From Cryptomeria japonica (taxonomy: Eukaryota > Streptophyta > Pinopsida > Cupressales > Cupressaceae): 64,000 nt of DNA. The stretch lies in NCBI RefSeq assembly GCF_030272615.1, contig NC_081408.1, positions 619,438,476 through 619,502,475 of the forward strand, given 5' to 3'. This document shows, piece after piece, positions 11,276 through 23,406 of this stretch (position 1 is the first letter of the stretch; every line of letters begins with the position of its first letter). The notes under the pieces were generated by a model, which was given only the letters and a program-made list of their open reading frames with translations, was not told the origin of the DNA and made no database searches. The position numbers were made by a program, and so were the translations under genes.

Positions 11276-12388
11276 TGTTAGGGTCTGGAAGGCAACTGAG
11301 AGGGTGGGGGGGGGGGGGGGGGGGTGAATTAGTTGTCTATGAATTTCAACCCAAATACAACTTAATCAAACTTGATACTTAATACCGGTAAACCAAACTT
11401 AATGTCGGTTAATAGATTAACAGTTAATATGAATACCAGTGAAACTTAATGCATGAAACATAAAGAGAAACAACATCCACAACACATAACACAAAGATTT
11501 TAATGTGGAAACCCTGTAAGGGGAAAAACCACGATGGGAAACCTTACCCACAATCACATGATACTACTACAGATAGTATGTGTATACAAATGGGGTCTGC
11601 ACCTACAGAAAGGCCAACCACCTAGAGCACACTGCTCAAATGGGAGTCGCAATGACTACAGTAGGATGGTTAAATCCTAGAATAATGTACTGCTCAAAGT
11701 AGCATCTCCAAAGCTAGATTCAGTACCGGTTAAGCTCTGATAATCACCTTCAAACCTTCCTTGAACCTTCTCTATGGTCTTCTGATATGATCTTCAATAT
11801 TCGCACATACCATGTTACAATACCATAACCTTACATACCATATCCCATATCCTATATCTCATTAATTGAGATCTTAAATATATACAAAACCTAAGACCAA
11901 ATGTGTAGGTCGGTTCATTAAGAATATTACAATAAAATCAATTACAAACAAGTCTAGATGCACTGTATCATGTCAGCTCAATACATTAACAACAATATCC
12001 AATCAATAAATCATCTCCATAATGTGTCATGCTGATCTAGAATAGATAACGCATACCGGTTCATCACCTAGACCAATTTGCCGGTAACAACAAATATGTC
12101 AACCCAATTAGACCATTAACCAAAATATCAAAACCAAGTATCCAAGCCATGTCTTTGACATAATCAAGTGATCTCCAGATGATAACAAGTCATCGTCAGT
12201 GTCGATGAACAATATAACCTGCTAGTGAACAATATAACCTGTCGATGAACAATATACTAGTGACTATGCATAAGTCACTGAACTTGTCGGTGAACACAAT
12301 GTGCAGGTTCAACATAACCAAAGATCTCCAAAAGGATAAGTGTTCACATCAATGATAAAACTAATGCAACACATCCATAATAGAAACA
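11276..12388 (-). repeat. 5' LTR of element A (right copy)
   Basis: 1113 bp, starting TGTTAGGGTC on the plus strand. It holds a 19-base G run at 11306-11324, three 20-bp units at 12202-12260, and a TATATATT promoter word on the minus strand near 11877-11885. It is 27 bp longer than its partner, explained by one extra 20-bp unit and the longer G run. Confidence 0.88.
11306..11324 (+). repeat. Poly-G tract near the LTR edge of A
   Basis: Nineteen consecutive G. The equivalent LTR of B has 17 C (30128-30144) and the left LTR of A about 10 G at 5641-5650. Length is likely unstable. Confidence 0.9.
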
Positions 12389-13223
12389 CTCTCGCACATT
12401 GGTAGGCTATGAACTCAATTACACACCTATTTAGCAAACTTGCCTTGGAGTTATCTGGGCAACCACCAAATTGAGGTACTACATGTTAACACACAAGGTA
12501 CAACTCATTGCCAAAATCGATCCACTCAAATACCTACTCATCAAGGCAACATTAGCAGGCCGCTTGGCCAAATGGGTTATGATCTTGAGTGAATTTTATA
12601 TAGAGTATGTGGACCGCAAGGCTATCAAGGGGAAAGTTATTGCAGATCAGTTGGCCAATGCACCCCTTGTAGGTGACCATCCTCTTGTTTCCAACTTTCC
12701 AGATGGAGAGATCTTCATGATTACAGTGACACAACTGTGGAAGCTCTATTTTGATGGCTCATACATTAGACATGGCTCGAGGGTAGACATTCTTTTCATC
12801 ACACCTCAAGGTGACAGCATCCCAAATTCGTACAAGCTCACTTTCCCATGCACCAATAATATAGCAGAATATGAGGCCTTAATCATAGGACTCATATTGG
12901 CTATAAAATGGCATCTCAAAGAGCTACAGGGATATGGATATTCTCAGCTAGTCATCTGACAAGTCACCAATGAATACCAAACTAAGGATGATAAGATCAT
13001 GCCATATAAAAGAATGATGGATAGTTACAAAGAATCACTTACAACTATCACATTTGAGCAAGTACCTAGAGATCAGAATCAAGTTGCTGATGCAATGGCT
13101 ACAATTGCATCTCTCTTGGATCTTCCACAAAATTCAACATGCTACGAGTTCTTGGTAGAACAACTTTGGATCCCCGCGTATGATATCCTTGAAACTGAAA
13201 TGATTTCGCCTAGTCGATTTTGA
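12389..13223 (+). pseudogene. G2: end of RNase H and archaeal-type RNase H (aRH)
   Basis: The gypsy RNase H end reads YYMLTHKVQLIAKIDPLKYL and LAKWVMILSEFYIEYVDRK. A second RNase H follows: LYFDGSYIRHGSR, NNIAEYEALIIGL and QGYGYSQL, then VPRDQNQVADAMATIASL. This second domain is the aRH typical of the Tat lineage. The usual Asp of the third active-site motif (G-D-S-Q-L) is Tyr here, so this copy lacks a key residue. A TGA at 12957-12959 breaks the frame. Confidence 0.8.
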
Positions 13224-14480
13224 ATTCCCATGGTATGGTGAGTTCTTCACTTACCTCCACGATCACACACTTCCTCCCAACCAATCCAATAACCAATGAA
13301 AAACCTTCATCTGCCAAACCGCTCATCATACCATCATTGACAAAACCCTATACCGCGAAGTCTTGATGGTAATCTCCTTCAATGTTTGGAACAAGATGAC
13401 ATAACAAAAGCCTTGGAAGAGATACATGAATGAATTTGTGGGCCTCAATCAAGCAGTCCTTCACTAGCAAAGAAAATCATGCGCACTGGATATTATTGGC
13501 CCACCATGGAAAAAGACTACTACTATTTTGTCAGAAAATGCAAGAAGTGTCAAGTCCATGGAGACTTGATACATGCACCAGCATAGGAATTGCAACCAAT
13601 CACAATGCCATGGCCCTTTTGTCAATGGGAACTTGACCTTGTGGGCAAAATCCATCCATATTCATCCAACGGTCATAAATTTATCATTACTACAACCGAA
13701 TACTTCACAAAGTGGATCGAAGCCATTCCATTTACCCAAGTCACTGACAAGTAGATTGCCTCATTCATCCTTAATTACATCCTCTGTCGGTATGGTGTAC
13801 CCATGTCCATCATCACAGATAATGAACTTCCTTTCAAAAATCAGGATGTTCGTGATCTCTGTGAGAAGTTTCACATCCAACACCGTTTTTCCACCCCTAT
13901 TACCCATAAGGAAATGGCTAGGCCGAATCATCAAACAAGAACATATTGAGGATCCTCAAGAAGATGGTCAATGATGATGGTCATGATTGGCATATTCAAT
14001 TAGATCCAGCACTATTGGCATATTGAACTAGTATTCGAACCCCTACAGGCGCAACTCCCTACTCACTGGTCTATGGAGCAGAAGCCATCCTTCCTATTGA
14101 GGTTGAGAAACCATCTCTACGGGTTTCCTTGCACAATCTGATAGATGATGAACCATACCGAGTCTCACATCTTCAAGACTTGGAAATACTTGATGAAAGA
14201 TGACAAGCTGCATACAACCACCTAAAAGCCTATGAGCAACGCATGAGAAGAATCTATAATCATCATGTTAAACCTTGTACATTTGAGGTAGGTGATCTAA
14301 TTCTCAGAGAGAATCCTCATAACCAACCAAATAGAGAACATTAGAGGAAGTTTGAATCAAATTGGCTGGGTCCGTATGTCATCACTGTTGTATTCGAGTC
14401 TGGGGCATATTAGTTGGCAACTTCCGAAGGGGAACCACTAGCAGATCCGATCAACAACATGCACCTCAAACGGTTTCATA
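13224..14480 (+). pseudogene. G2: gypsy integrase remnant
   Basis: In shifted frames one reads the GYYWPTMEKD zinc-domain edge, KCKKCQVHGDLIHAPA, ELDLVGKIHP, GHKFIITTTEYFTKWIEA, VPMSIITDN and the C-terminal GATPYSLVYGAEAILP block (about 14050). These correspond to the segments read intact in G3. At least three frameshifts and many stops are present, and the region with the catalytic Glu is deleted or scrambled near 13910-13960. The tail to about 14480 carries the NMHLKRF end. Confidence 0.75.
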
Positions 14481-16571
14481 CATAAGTTGTGTAGAGCATC
14501 AGGATCCTTGACTATATCAGAAAATACCAAAAAACATTCAGAAAAATGTCCTAAAGAAAATACAAAAAAATTAAAATAGTAAAGAAAAATCATGCATCCA
14601 AACAGTGAAAAACCACTTCGGTGGCAGCTTGGGTAAGTACGGTGGTGAAAACTTGGCAAACATGTGCCACTCGTAAAGGATATGGCTTCATTATCTTTTA
14701 GACTTGTTGTGATCACATCCATTGCATCCATCCATCTGTTATTTAAACCATGGCTTGTCATTGATCTGCAGTCAAGGTTATTACTTCATATTTCTTGCAT
14801 CTCGCTTTCATAACAACATTTTACACTGGGGGCAATACTCTTCAACCTACTGATGGAAGTTGATTCTACATTACTTATGATTAATTGAGTCCATCTTTCA
14901 AAATTGGCTAGAAATAAATACCCAAAAAAACATTCATAATAACTCAAAAATCAATCAAAAACATTCCTTGTACATACACATCACAACAGACACCAAACAA
15001 ACATTTTGAGCTACCCAAACGATGATCACTTATCAAATCAACCAATCAATCAAAACATGTACACACAACTGTCTTAACAAGGATGCATCCTTCATCACAA
15101 ACAAGACATGGTAACATTTGTTTTGACAAGAAAATTATGTTTAAGCTGCTAAGTACTTAGTTGATTTGTTATGCCTTTATTTTGTTCATATCAGGTTCCT
15201 ATGCTACTCTAGGATATCTACCAGTGATTAGAGTAGACGGGATGGTTCCCTATATTTTTTGTTGTTGTTTGTTGTCTATGGATTATTCCAATGAAGTTTT
15301 GGGGCATGTACTAATGGTGTCTACGTGGGAACTTTACTAAGCTACATGATCATATGCACACATATAGTCATGGATCACTATGGCTTATAGACTATAGCAT
15401 ATACCTTGACCATTTGCACATGAACCGGAATGGAGGGTAACTTTTCCTTAATGCTTGCATATAGGTGAAATGCTCAAACGCTATTCCCGCTACCTCGGCC
15501 AAGAATTGTACTACCATGCTTGATGATGAAAATAAAGCACTATGAATAATCTATGGATCATCATTTCATCTCATCTATTTATATTGCATTCCATCCATCC
15601 ATACATTCATATAGTTGCATATCATTCGTACATAGTAATCACAATAGATACTCTCTATTTTGCTCCTCTTACATAGGAATGGGTCCTGCGTCCTCCATAC
15701 CTTCTATCTAACATTGAATCCCCCCCTCACCCTCCCCATCTTGATCATAATAAATCATCATAATCCCTTCATTGGTTCCCATCAACCCAATCAAGCCAAT
15801 TACTTTGTCTATATAGGCACATCGATTCACACATACGTAGACTATCGACATATACTTTTTGATCAAGTATCTTCAGGTCTCAACAGGTAATCTATTATGG
15901 AAATTGTAGACTACAACATGCATTTATCACAATGACCTAGTCTCAGTGGGGTTGCTATGATTCACCACAAACAACCTACAACGCAAATACTATCAATTGA
16001 TCAATAAATCAAATACAATCAACACAAACAATTACATCAATTGTCTAAGTCTCAATGAGTATTTTGGTTCAGATACCTTGACTTCATCGAACAATTACAT
16101 CAATTGTCTCAGTCACAACATGCCACTTTGATTCACTTACTCAGACTTTATCTTGTCCGAGCGAACAACTGACATCAACTGTCACGCTTTGACTCAATTG
16201 GGGTAATTTAACCGATTGCACCAGATTATCCAACCAATTTTAATCAATTGTATAGCATCAATCAAAAGCACAACACCACATTTGAACCGTATCTCCTGCA
16301 TGACCTACGGGTACTCACTAGCTTGCCATTTCTCCGTTTTACCCCCATTTTCCTCCATTCTTTCACCATTATTTCTAAATTCTTCTATTCTACTTCCCCT
16401 CACCTTATTGTTCTTTTTCAAGAGATCGCCCGATTTTAAAAAAAAAATTGGCCCATCTCTTAATGGGGCATACCACCCACTAAATTAACATTTATGGGGC
16501 ATGTTTCTTCACACCTATTTTTCTTTCTTTGAAACGATGTGATAAACCGCACCGTCTCAAAGAGGGGCAAA
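14481..16571 (+). other. G2 3' noncoding region and polypurine tract
   Basis: I find no PMD gene and no TAGCGC array in these 2.1 kb. Bases 15840-15980 align with G1 2250-2400, and 16310-16571 align with G1 2950-3281. A 19-base word ACAATTACATCAATTGTCT occurs at 16028 and 16091, 63 bp apart, with a looser copy near 16165. The polypurine tract AAAGAGGGGCAAA is at 16559-16571. Confidence 0.65.
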
Positions 16572-18009
16572 TGTAGTCACATAAATATGTCCACTTCCTT
16601 AAATGAATATTTACTATTTATTTGATTATTTAATCATCAATAATTAGTTGATTAAATTAATATTTAATTAATTTATCATCAACCTCTTCTCCTATTAATT
16701 AAATAAATTATTGAATTTATTTAAATTAATTCATTGAGCCACACTCTAAATCAATTAAATGAATAAAACATATTTATTTAATTTAACCCCTTTTCCTCTT
16801 TTAAATAAATAATCAAATATTTATTTAAATCCCTAAACTACCCCCCCACTTGCATTCTCCTACAAATGCAAGTTGCACCTATTTTGTTGAAATAAAATAA
16901 TTTTATTTTAATTAAAATCCTATTTTCCCTCACCCACCAAACCCACTTGCATCCTAAATCCTCTTCTTGACTCTTCTAACCACCTTCTAGACTCTTCTAA
17001 CCCTTCTAATTAGCATAATCCCTCTCCTAAATATTGTCACATTCCTAAGGAACTTGAAGTCACTTCTCAAAGCCTCAAAGTCTTTGAAAAGCATTAGATG
17101 CTTTATGTATTCATCAAGTTAACCCCTAAAGTCTTCCAAACCATTAATGGTTAAACTCAACTCACTCACATGGTTAGAGACTTTCCTTCTAACTCAACCT
17201 CCATTTAACTCATGGGTCTCTTCAAGCATTCATTGCTTTGACCATGGTTATCCCCACTAACTCTTGCACAAGAGTTTGTCCATTGGATAAAAGCATTATT
17301 CATTGGATAAAGGTTTTATTCATTCAAATCAAGCCTAACCTTACCTCCCAAGCTAACCTTCATGTCATCTCAAACATTTAATGCTTCTTCCCTCTCCTCT
17401 GAAGCTATCTCGTGTTGACATTTGTCATCTTGGGATTGGGTTGAAAGCTCTCACATGGATCATAAACCTATCAATCCTGACCCTTGTTGAGATTACTCAA
17501 TCTCAACCATCAATTTCCCTGGTTTTCCTATAAATAGAGCCCATTCCTTCTTAATCCAAATCCAAAAATCTTGTATGCATCTAATCTATACTAAAATTGA
17601 GAGAGCATTTTAGGAGCAAATCATATCTAAATTGTTATTTTGGTTAAAATCAATATAGATTAATTAGGCTTTCTCATATTTAGATTGTATTTGCATATTT
17701 TAATCATTTTTCATAAATCTTGAATCTCCATAAGACTTCCATAGTAGTGCAAAAAGATGAGGGCTACACTCATGTGGAACTTAGAGAGGAGAGGAACAAG
17801 GGAGGAGCAACTATGAGCATGTTGGCAAGCATTTGGGAGTGTTTTGTGTCTTTTCTCCATTTTTGTATGCTTTCCATAATATGTTTGATCTCTCTCTCGA
17901 TATGCATGCTTAAGATTGTAGTTTCTTTTGTATTTCATTTATGATTGATACTACTAACACTAATGAATTATTGGTCTTGTGTTCCTAACATCCTTTTTGC
18001 AGTGTATCA
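16572..18009 (+). repeat. 3' LTR of G2
   Basis: 1438 bp, TGTAGTCACATAAAT to GTATCA, homologous to the G1 LTR. TATA box TATAAATA at 17529-17536. The right flank begins ATAAC; the matching left duplication would be off-window. Confidence 0.8.
17529..17536 (+). promoter_or_regulatory. TATA box in G2 LTR
   Basis: TATAAATA followed by GAGC, in the same LTR context as in G1 and G3. Confidence 0.55.
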
Positions 18010-18430
18010 ATAACTATTAAAATAAATAAGAACAAAATTAAAAAAAATAAATTAAACATATAATTTCTTATTAAAAATTAAATATATAATTTAAAAAGAA
18101 TATATTTATATATATAAAAAATAAGTTATTATTTACTTATATATGTATTTAAAAATAAAAAAATAACTCATTTAAAATTTATATATAATATATACTTTAA
18201 ACTCACTTAATTATACATTGTATGCATTATAATATAATTTTTATTAAAAAAAATTAAAATAAAAAAAATTTAAAAATTTAAATATATCACATCTATTATT
18301 TTTAAAAAAATATATAATTAATTATTAATTTACTAATATTTATCATTTTATTAATTGCAATTTCTAAAAAAAAAATATATCATAAATAATAAAAAACTTC
18401 TAAAAATGGATAATTTTTTTAGCTTTTGTG
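18010..18430. other. Very AT-rich island after G2
   Basis: Almost entirely A and T, with long runs of A and TATATA words and no ORF. No repeat unit is clear to the eye. It could be an old TE remnant or an intergenic matrix-type sequence. Confidence 0.7.
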
Positions 18431-21404
18431 GTAGGGTCATAAACCGTAGGAGGTGGCAAATTTAGATTGTGACATATTTTTTGTTTCCAATTAATTAATA
18501 ATAATGGTCAAACTCACGTCTTGATATTTGCATAGATGTTTCCTCAATGGGAAAAAGTTTAGCCAGAGCCACAATAGAGACCAGAGTCCCATGACCAATT
18601 ATGTTGTAGAAAGGCAAAGTAATTTATGATGTAGTTGTGTCTAGTGTCTTGTTACGAGTACTAAGAATATTTCTTGATTATGAGAGTTAAGGCCATAAAT
18701 TAGTGTAGCCTCTCAAATTGAATGAGTGTACCCAACTATGGTTGTGTGTTTTGGAACTTAACTTGTGCATTAGTGTTAGGAGATGGCCTAATGATAGGAA
18801 AATTCATGAGCATCTTCAGAGTGGTTAAGACAAGGATCTTTAAAGTCATCTATAGAAGCAATCATTTTTATATTCTTATCTGCAATCTAAAAATAACAAT
18901 AATAAATAATCTACAAGGTGGCGATTCCGTGTGTAACTAGTTTTTGAATTGATTAGCCAAGTAGATATTAAGATGGGGAAGGGGGAGGGGCAATAGTTGA
19001 ACCCCCTGGGACATTGAATTGCAAGTATACTTGGACTAATTTTTTTGCTTGTATAAACTATACATTTTGAAAGTTGTCAAGTTAGAGGTTATGCTTGAAT
19101 GATAAGAAATACCACACTCAATATTGGCAAGGCCAAATGTGTATCTATGTTTGATATCTAATTTCTCAAATGCTAAGACTCTATTATTCTAATTAGCACA
19201 AGACACAGTAAATTGGAAACTATCCTATGAATAGCATATTCTTATAAGGGAGCTATGTTAATCAAGAAATGTGTCTTGCTTGAGAGTTAATATTTTGTAT
19301 AGGTACTATTATATAAGAAATGAGCACAAATTTGGTTGAATTTGTAAGCTATGAGGCATAAGATTGAAGCTCAAGTACTAGTCATAGGTATTCTACCCAA
19401 CCTTAGGAGACTAATTAAATTTTTCCTTGATTAAGGGAATCTAGATTTCTAGGTGCCTTGTATAATTTTGTTTAAATAGAGGAATCATAAACTTTGATCA
19501 ACTCCTGTTGGTGTTGTGGTGTATACATGTAAACATCATAAGATTGTTCTTTTAGTATGGATAGACCATGTCGCTAATTATTTTTTGTTTCCAAAACAAA
19601 TACTACATTGAGTGGCCTTCAATGACACAACAAGATCCTTGAACTCATAATTGATAAATGATGTACTCAAGAATTCCCTACTTGTATTTTCATGGTTGCA
19701 AGGTTGTTATCAACAAGAAAATCGTTGACCAACAATCTCATTATTGATATAAAGGGAAATAGAATAAAAAATATTATCAATAGATTCTATGAAACCTAAG
19801 GGGAGATAGCCATCTAATTGGGAGTTGATGGCTAAATGCATGGAAATGGGGTAACAAAAATGGGTCGTAAGCAGCCATTTTTTTTTTAAATAATAGAAGC
19901 TTGATCAAGGATGACAAATTAAAGATATTACGCATAGAATTTGAAGATGCAACAAGAAGAAGAGTCATAATGCCAAAATATACTTTTTAAAGTAATCATT
20001 TTTTTGGAAAATAATGGAGATTAGGGGGTTCAAAGAGGGGGGGAGAGGCACAAATTGGTTCTATTTAAATCAATTAAACATAAACTAATTTTTGGTATGC
20101 CCCCCCTAAAATGTTAAAGAATTAGCATTTCAAAAATCTCTTTAGAGAAAAAGTAACTAAGAACATTTAGTTTATATTAGTGTGAATAAGGTTAGGATTT
20201 CCTTGGTAGGCATCAATGTGGACTCATTCACGTGTTAAGTTTACTTAGGTTCTAGATAGAATTATATGTTATAATAGGGCTATGTTCACCTCATTTACTT
20301 CTAGTTATCTAGGCATTTAATATTTACATCATGCATTATGATATAAGAGCATATAGGATAATCTAAAAGATTTGAAAATCCTTATCATTGTTGGATGACG
20401 CGGCCTTGCGATTTGGGTGGTAAGTAAAGGTTGCATGGAGGAATGTTAGGATCAAATTCCTAGAGAGAAGAGTTAACAAAAAGACATTTGGAGGTGAGAG
20501 AATGGAGACTATGTTAGTTTACCAGTTTAAGGGAGTCATTGGAAAAGTGCTACATTCTACCGTGCTTGAGAGTTGATAAATCTGGTTTTAAAGGGGTACA
20601 TTTCAATACCTGTTGTGTTAGATTCTAAAGTTTTTGGAGTGGAGCTCGTATGGGCAGGAAATATGAAGTGACAAAGTAGTTATAGTGCAAATTAGCCAAC
20701 TAGACCTGTTATTGGGAATAACATGCACTAGAAAATGGAAATGTGTTTAGGTGAAATGGGACCAATAGAGATTGTCTTAAAAACCACATGGTGTTATTTT
20801 ATGTTTGGAGATGATTTAGGGCCGAGGGGTGGTTGACTACACATTACATAAGGTCTAGTATTTATTGTTGACCATTGGTTGATGTAGATTAACCTAGGAG
20901 GTGCAAATGACCTATATAATCAAGATTTGTGATTGTTGCAAGACACCAAAGAAGGAAGGGGAGATCTAGAGTAGTAGGGTGGAGAAGTGTTTAAAATATT
21001 TGATGGTAGAGATAGGTTCTCTAGGATCTAGATATATTTTTGGAGGTGATTTTGTGCTTTGATGATTGCCTATTAGATTATTGTTGTTGGGAAATAAATA
21101 GGTTCAATATCAAATAGTGTGCAAATAAATCTCTATCTAATAGAATAGTCAAAGGATGAGATTCAAGGATTGGATAACAACAACATAAAAATCTAAAACT
21201 CATATGCAAATCTAAAAATTAAGTTTCTTTAACTGTAGAAAACACATGATTAGATCCTTCTTCTTTATGATGCATAAAATCAGCATGTTAACCATGCTTA
21301 GTAATCCTACCTTATGTGAATTTCTAACAATAGATAAATAATGATTAACATCAACATAAGATAACAAAAATAATTCATAAATCTATTTAACATAAAATCC
21401 ACAC
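18431..21404. other. About 3 kb with no recognisable gene or element
   Basis: Base composition is more balanced than in the preceding island. Short ORFs are scattered on both strands and none shows a recognisable motif. A purine run (AAAGAGGGGGGGAGAG-like) lies near 20030, but no LTR edge follows it. This is the only long stretch of the window that I cannot assign to an element. It may be decayed TE sequence. Confidence 0.5.
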
Positions 21405-21561
21405 ATAACACAAGATTTAGGTGGAGAAAGCCTTGCGAGAAGAAAACTCCACCAAGAAGAGAGGACAAGCTTGTATTAAAAACAATAAAATTTCTTACAA
21501 TACATCATGGATTTGAAGCCTGGTAGTTTATCTCTAGTTGTCAACTAACAGTTCAAATAAC
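21405..21561. repeat. Possible decayed LTR edge next to element C
   Basis: ACACAAGATTTAGGTGGAGAAAGCC resembles in part the ACACAAAGATTTTAATGTGGAAACC stretch inside the copia LTRs of this window, suggesting a remnant of another LTR. Weak support. Confidence 0.25.
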
Positions 21562-22693
21562 TGAAAGACAACTGAGAGGGCGGGGGGCAGGGGTCACTCA
21601 ATTGTCATAGATTACCGGAACCAATAGCAATTAAAACTTTAATATCGGAACCCAAAAACATTAATACCGGAATGCTTAAACCAAATACCAGAATACTAGT
21701 TAAAGTAATTAAGCATGAACCAATCACAGAATAAATACCATCCACATGACACCAAGATTTATACGTGGAAAACTCAGTAAAGGGAAAAACCATGGTGGGA
21801 AGCCTACCCATAGTTAGATAATAAAAGGTGTCTCACTGACTACATAGAAGTCCATACTACAATCTGGAGAAGTATTTTAATTGCAAAGATAGCATCTCCT
21901 ATGCCTGAGTACCATTCCAGTTAAGCTCAATACCGAAGGACTTAATCCTCTTACATAAACCTAATTCGATCTCCAATTATCGACCATATCCTTTGCTTGA
22001 ATGATATTACATTATTCTCACATTACATATCCATTTCCCATACCATGATGATCTACAATGATATCTTACATCTATATATACAAACCCTCGACCATAAACA
22101 ACCAGGTCAGCCACCAGACAATAAAAAAATTAAATATTTACAAAACATGTCGGCCTTAGACCAAACAAATAATATCCAACACATAAGACATCCCGAAAAC
22201 ACATCAAGAGGTCCAAACCACACATTTCATTAAACCGGTCCATAACCTAGATCAATCGGGACCCAGTATAGGTCCACACACTAAAGCAATGATCTCCATC
22301 TGCTAAGTCTCGAACATGATCACCAACATCATCCTAAAACTCCACCAAAAAATGCACCAACACCACTTATGCAATTCATCAAAGATCTTCATCAAAATCT
22401 CTACTGGAGAAACCCTTGCCAGAACTAGAAGCCAAGCTTCCAAGCAAACAGGATAGCATCGAATCACCAAACCAAAATCAACTTACTGAATATGAACATG
22501 AGTAACATGAATAATCCAATTCCATAACCAAACTGTATCGAAGTCTACCAGATCATGCTAGATCTAAAATAACCAGAAACCACTCAACCTACTGAGACTA
22601 GAAGGGTGTCGGTAAATCATCCAAACAGCTAGTGTTGACATCAATGAAAAAACAACAATGCAACACATAATCTATTCCACTAAATGGCCAACA
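21562..22693 (-). repeat. 3' LTR of element C
   Basis: Its right edge is TGTTGGCCATTTAG on the minus strand, next to a polypurine tract at 22694-22706. Internal words (ACACCAAGATTTATACGTGG, GGGAAAAACCATGGTGGGAAG) match those of the A and B LTRs in part, so it is a related copia family. Confidence 0.7.
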
Positions 22694-23401
22694 ATCTCCC
22701 CCTTTGGCATTGATGGCAACACTAGATGTGAAAAACATCTAAGTACCAAGAAATGCCAAACAAGTCTCCCCAATGGAAGACAACCAACAACCTCCTACTT
22801 AAAGATATAGAAATGAAGTTCTAAAACAAAGAACAAACTCCCCCTATGAATAATATCTCTGTATAGAACTGAATTATACATATATCTCTCCCCTTGATGT
22901 ATACAACTCCTTAAGTTTTCTTTTTCACATCAATATCTCTCCCCCTTTGACATCAATGCTAGAAATCTGACAAAAATATCAAAGCAAAAACATAAACCAT
23001 TGAATCACAAAGATGACTACTCCCCTTGAGTAGTAGCATCAATGAATAGTATCTTTGATAGTGCCTACCAGACTAATGCCAAACTGCTTCAATCAAGTCT
23101 TTACCAGAGGGGCAGAAACCCCTAAATCTACCTCTCAGGTACTCAAACGATTCTTTGGGCAAAGGTTTAGTGAAAATATCTACAATTTTCTCTTTAGTGT
23201 TCACCTAAACTAGTCTAACTTCATTTGCTTCCACCTTTTCCTTCAAATTTTTTACTAAATAGATATGTGCTTTGTCTTAGAATGAAATACCAGATTCTTT
23301 GATATATCAATAGCAACAAAGTTATCACAGTGAATAACTACCGGTCCATCACAATCCACCTTTATATCCTTCAACATTTTCTTCATCCATAAAACCTATG
23401 T
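22694..23401 (-). pseudogene. C: RNase H C-terminus and 3' untranslated region
   Basis: The minus strand, from 23406 down to about 23100, reads the end of copia RNase H: VEANEVRLV, VNTKEKIVDIFTKPLPKESF and EYLRGRF. Stops lie inside it. Below 23100 is noncoding tail with two polypurine-like runs: ATCTCCCCCTTTGGCATTGATGG at 22694-22718, and CTCTCCCCCTTTGACATCAATG near 22934-22957. Confidence 0.75.
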
Positions 23402-23406
23402 ATAGT
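23402..23406. repeat. Target-site duplication ATAGT, left copy, of element B
   Basis: ATAGT at 23402-23406 is repeated exactly at 30170-30174, outside the LTRs of B. Confidence 0.88.

Larger units (their letters stand above)
5612..12388 (-). mobile_element. A: full-length Ty1/copia element, minus strand
   Basis: Two direct LTRs (5612-6697 and 11276-12388) enclose a 4.6-kb internal region that reads gag, protease, integrase, RT, RNase H on the minus strand, which is the copia order. The primer-binding site is complementary to initiator tRNA-Met, with mismatches. Flanks carry the 5-bp duplication CTCTC. Removing A rejoins the RNase H of G2 (CVVYY...GYELNY), confirming the boundaries. Gene content is complete but carries several stops and at least one frameshift in gag, so the copy is dead. 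It is the same family as B, in opposite orientation. Confidence 0.9.
4750..18009 (+). mobile_element. G2: Tat-lineage Ty3/gypsy element, split by element A and by G1
   Basis: What is visible is part of RT (4750-5611), then after element A the end of RNase H, an archaeal-type RNase H and integrase (12389-14480), a 2.1-kb noncoding tail and the 3' LTR (16572-18009). The second RNase H marks the Tat lineage. The 5' LTR, gag, protease and N-terminal RT should lie left of the window beyond G1. Unlike G1 and G3, its tail contains no PMD gene and no TAGCGC array. The coding parts carry many stops and frameshifts, so this is an old copy. Confidence 0.75.

Noticed and set aside
18722-19968. Small ORFs in the unassigned region
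   Set aside because: 60-72 codons, no motif, and on both strands at chance frequency.
20020-20060. Polypurine tract marking another LTR
   Set aside because: No TG-initiated repeat copy could be found downstream.
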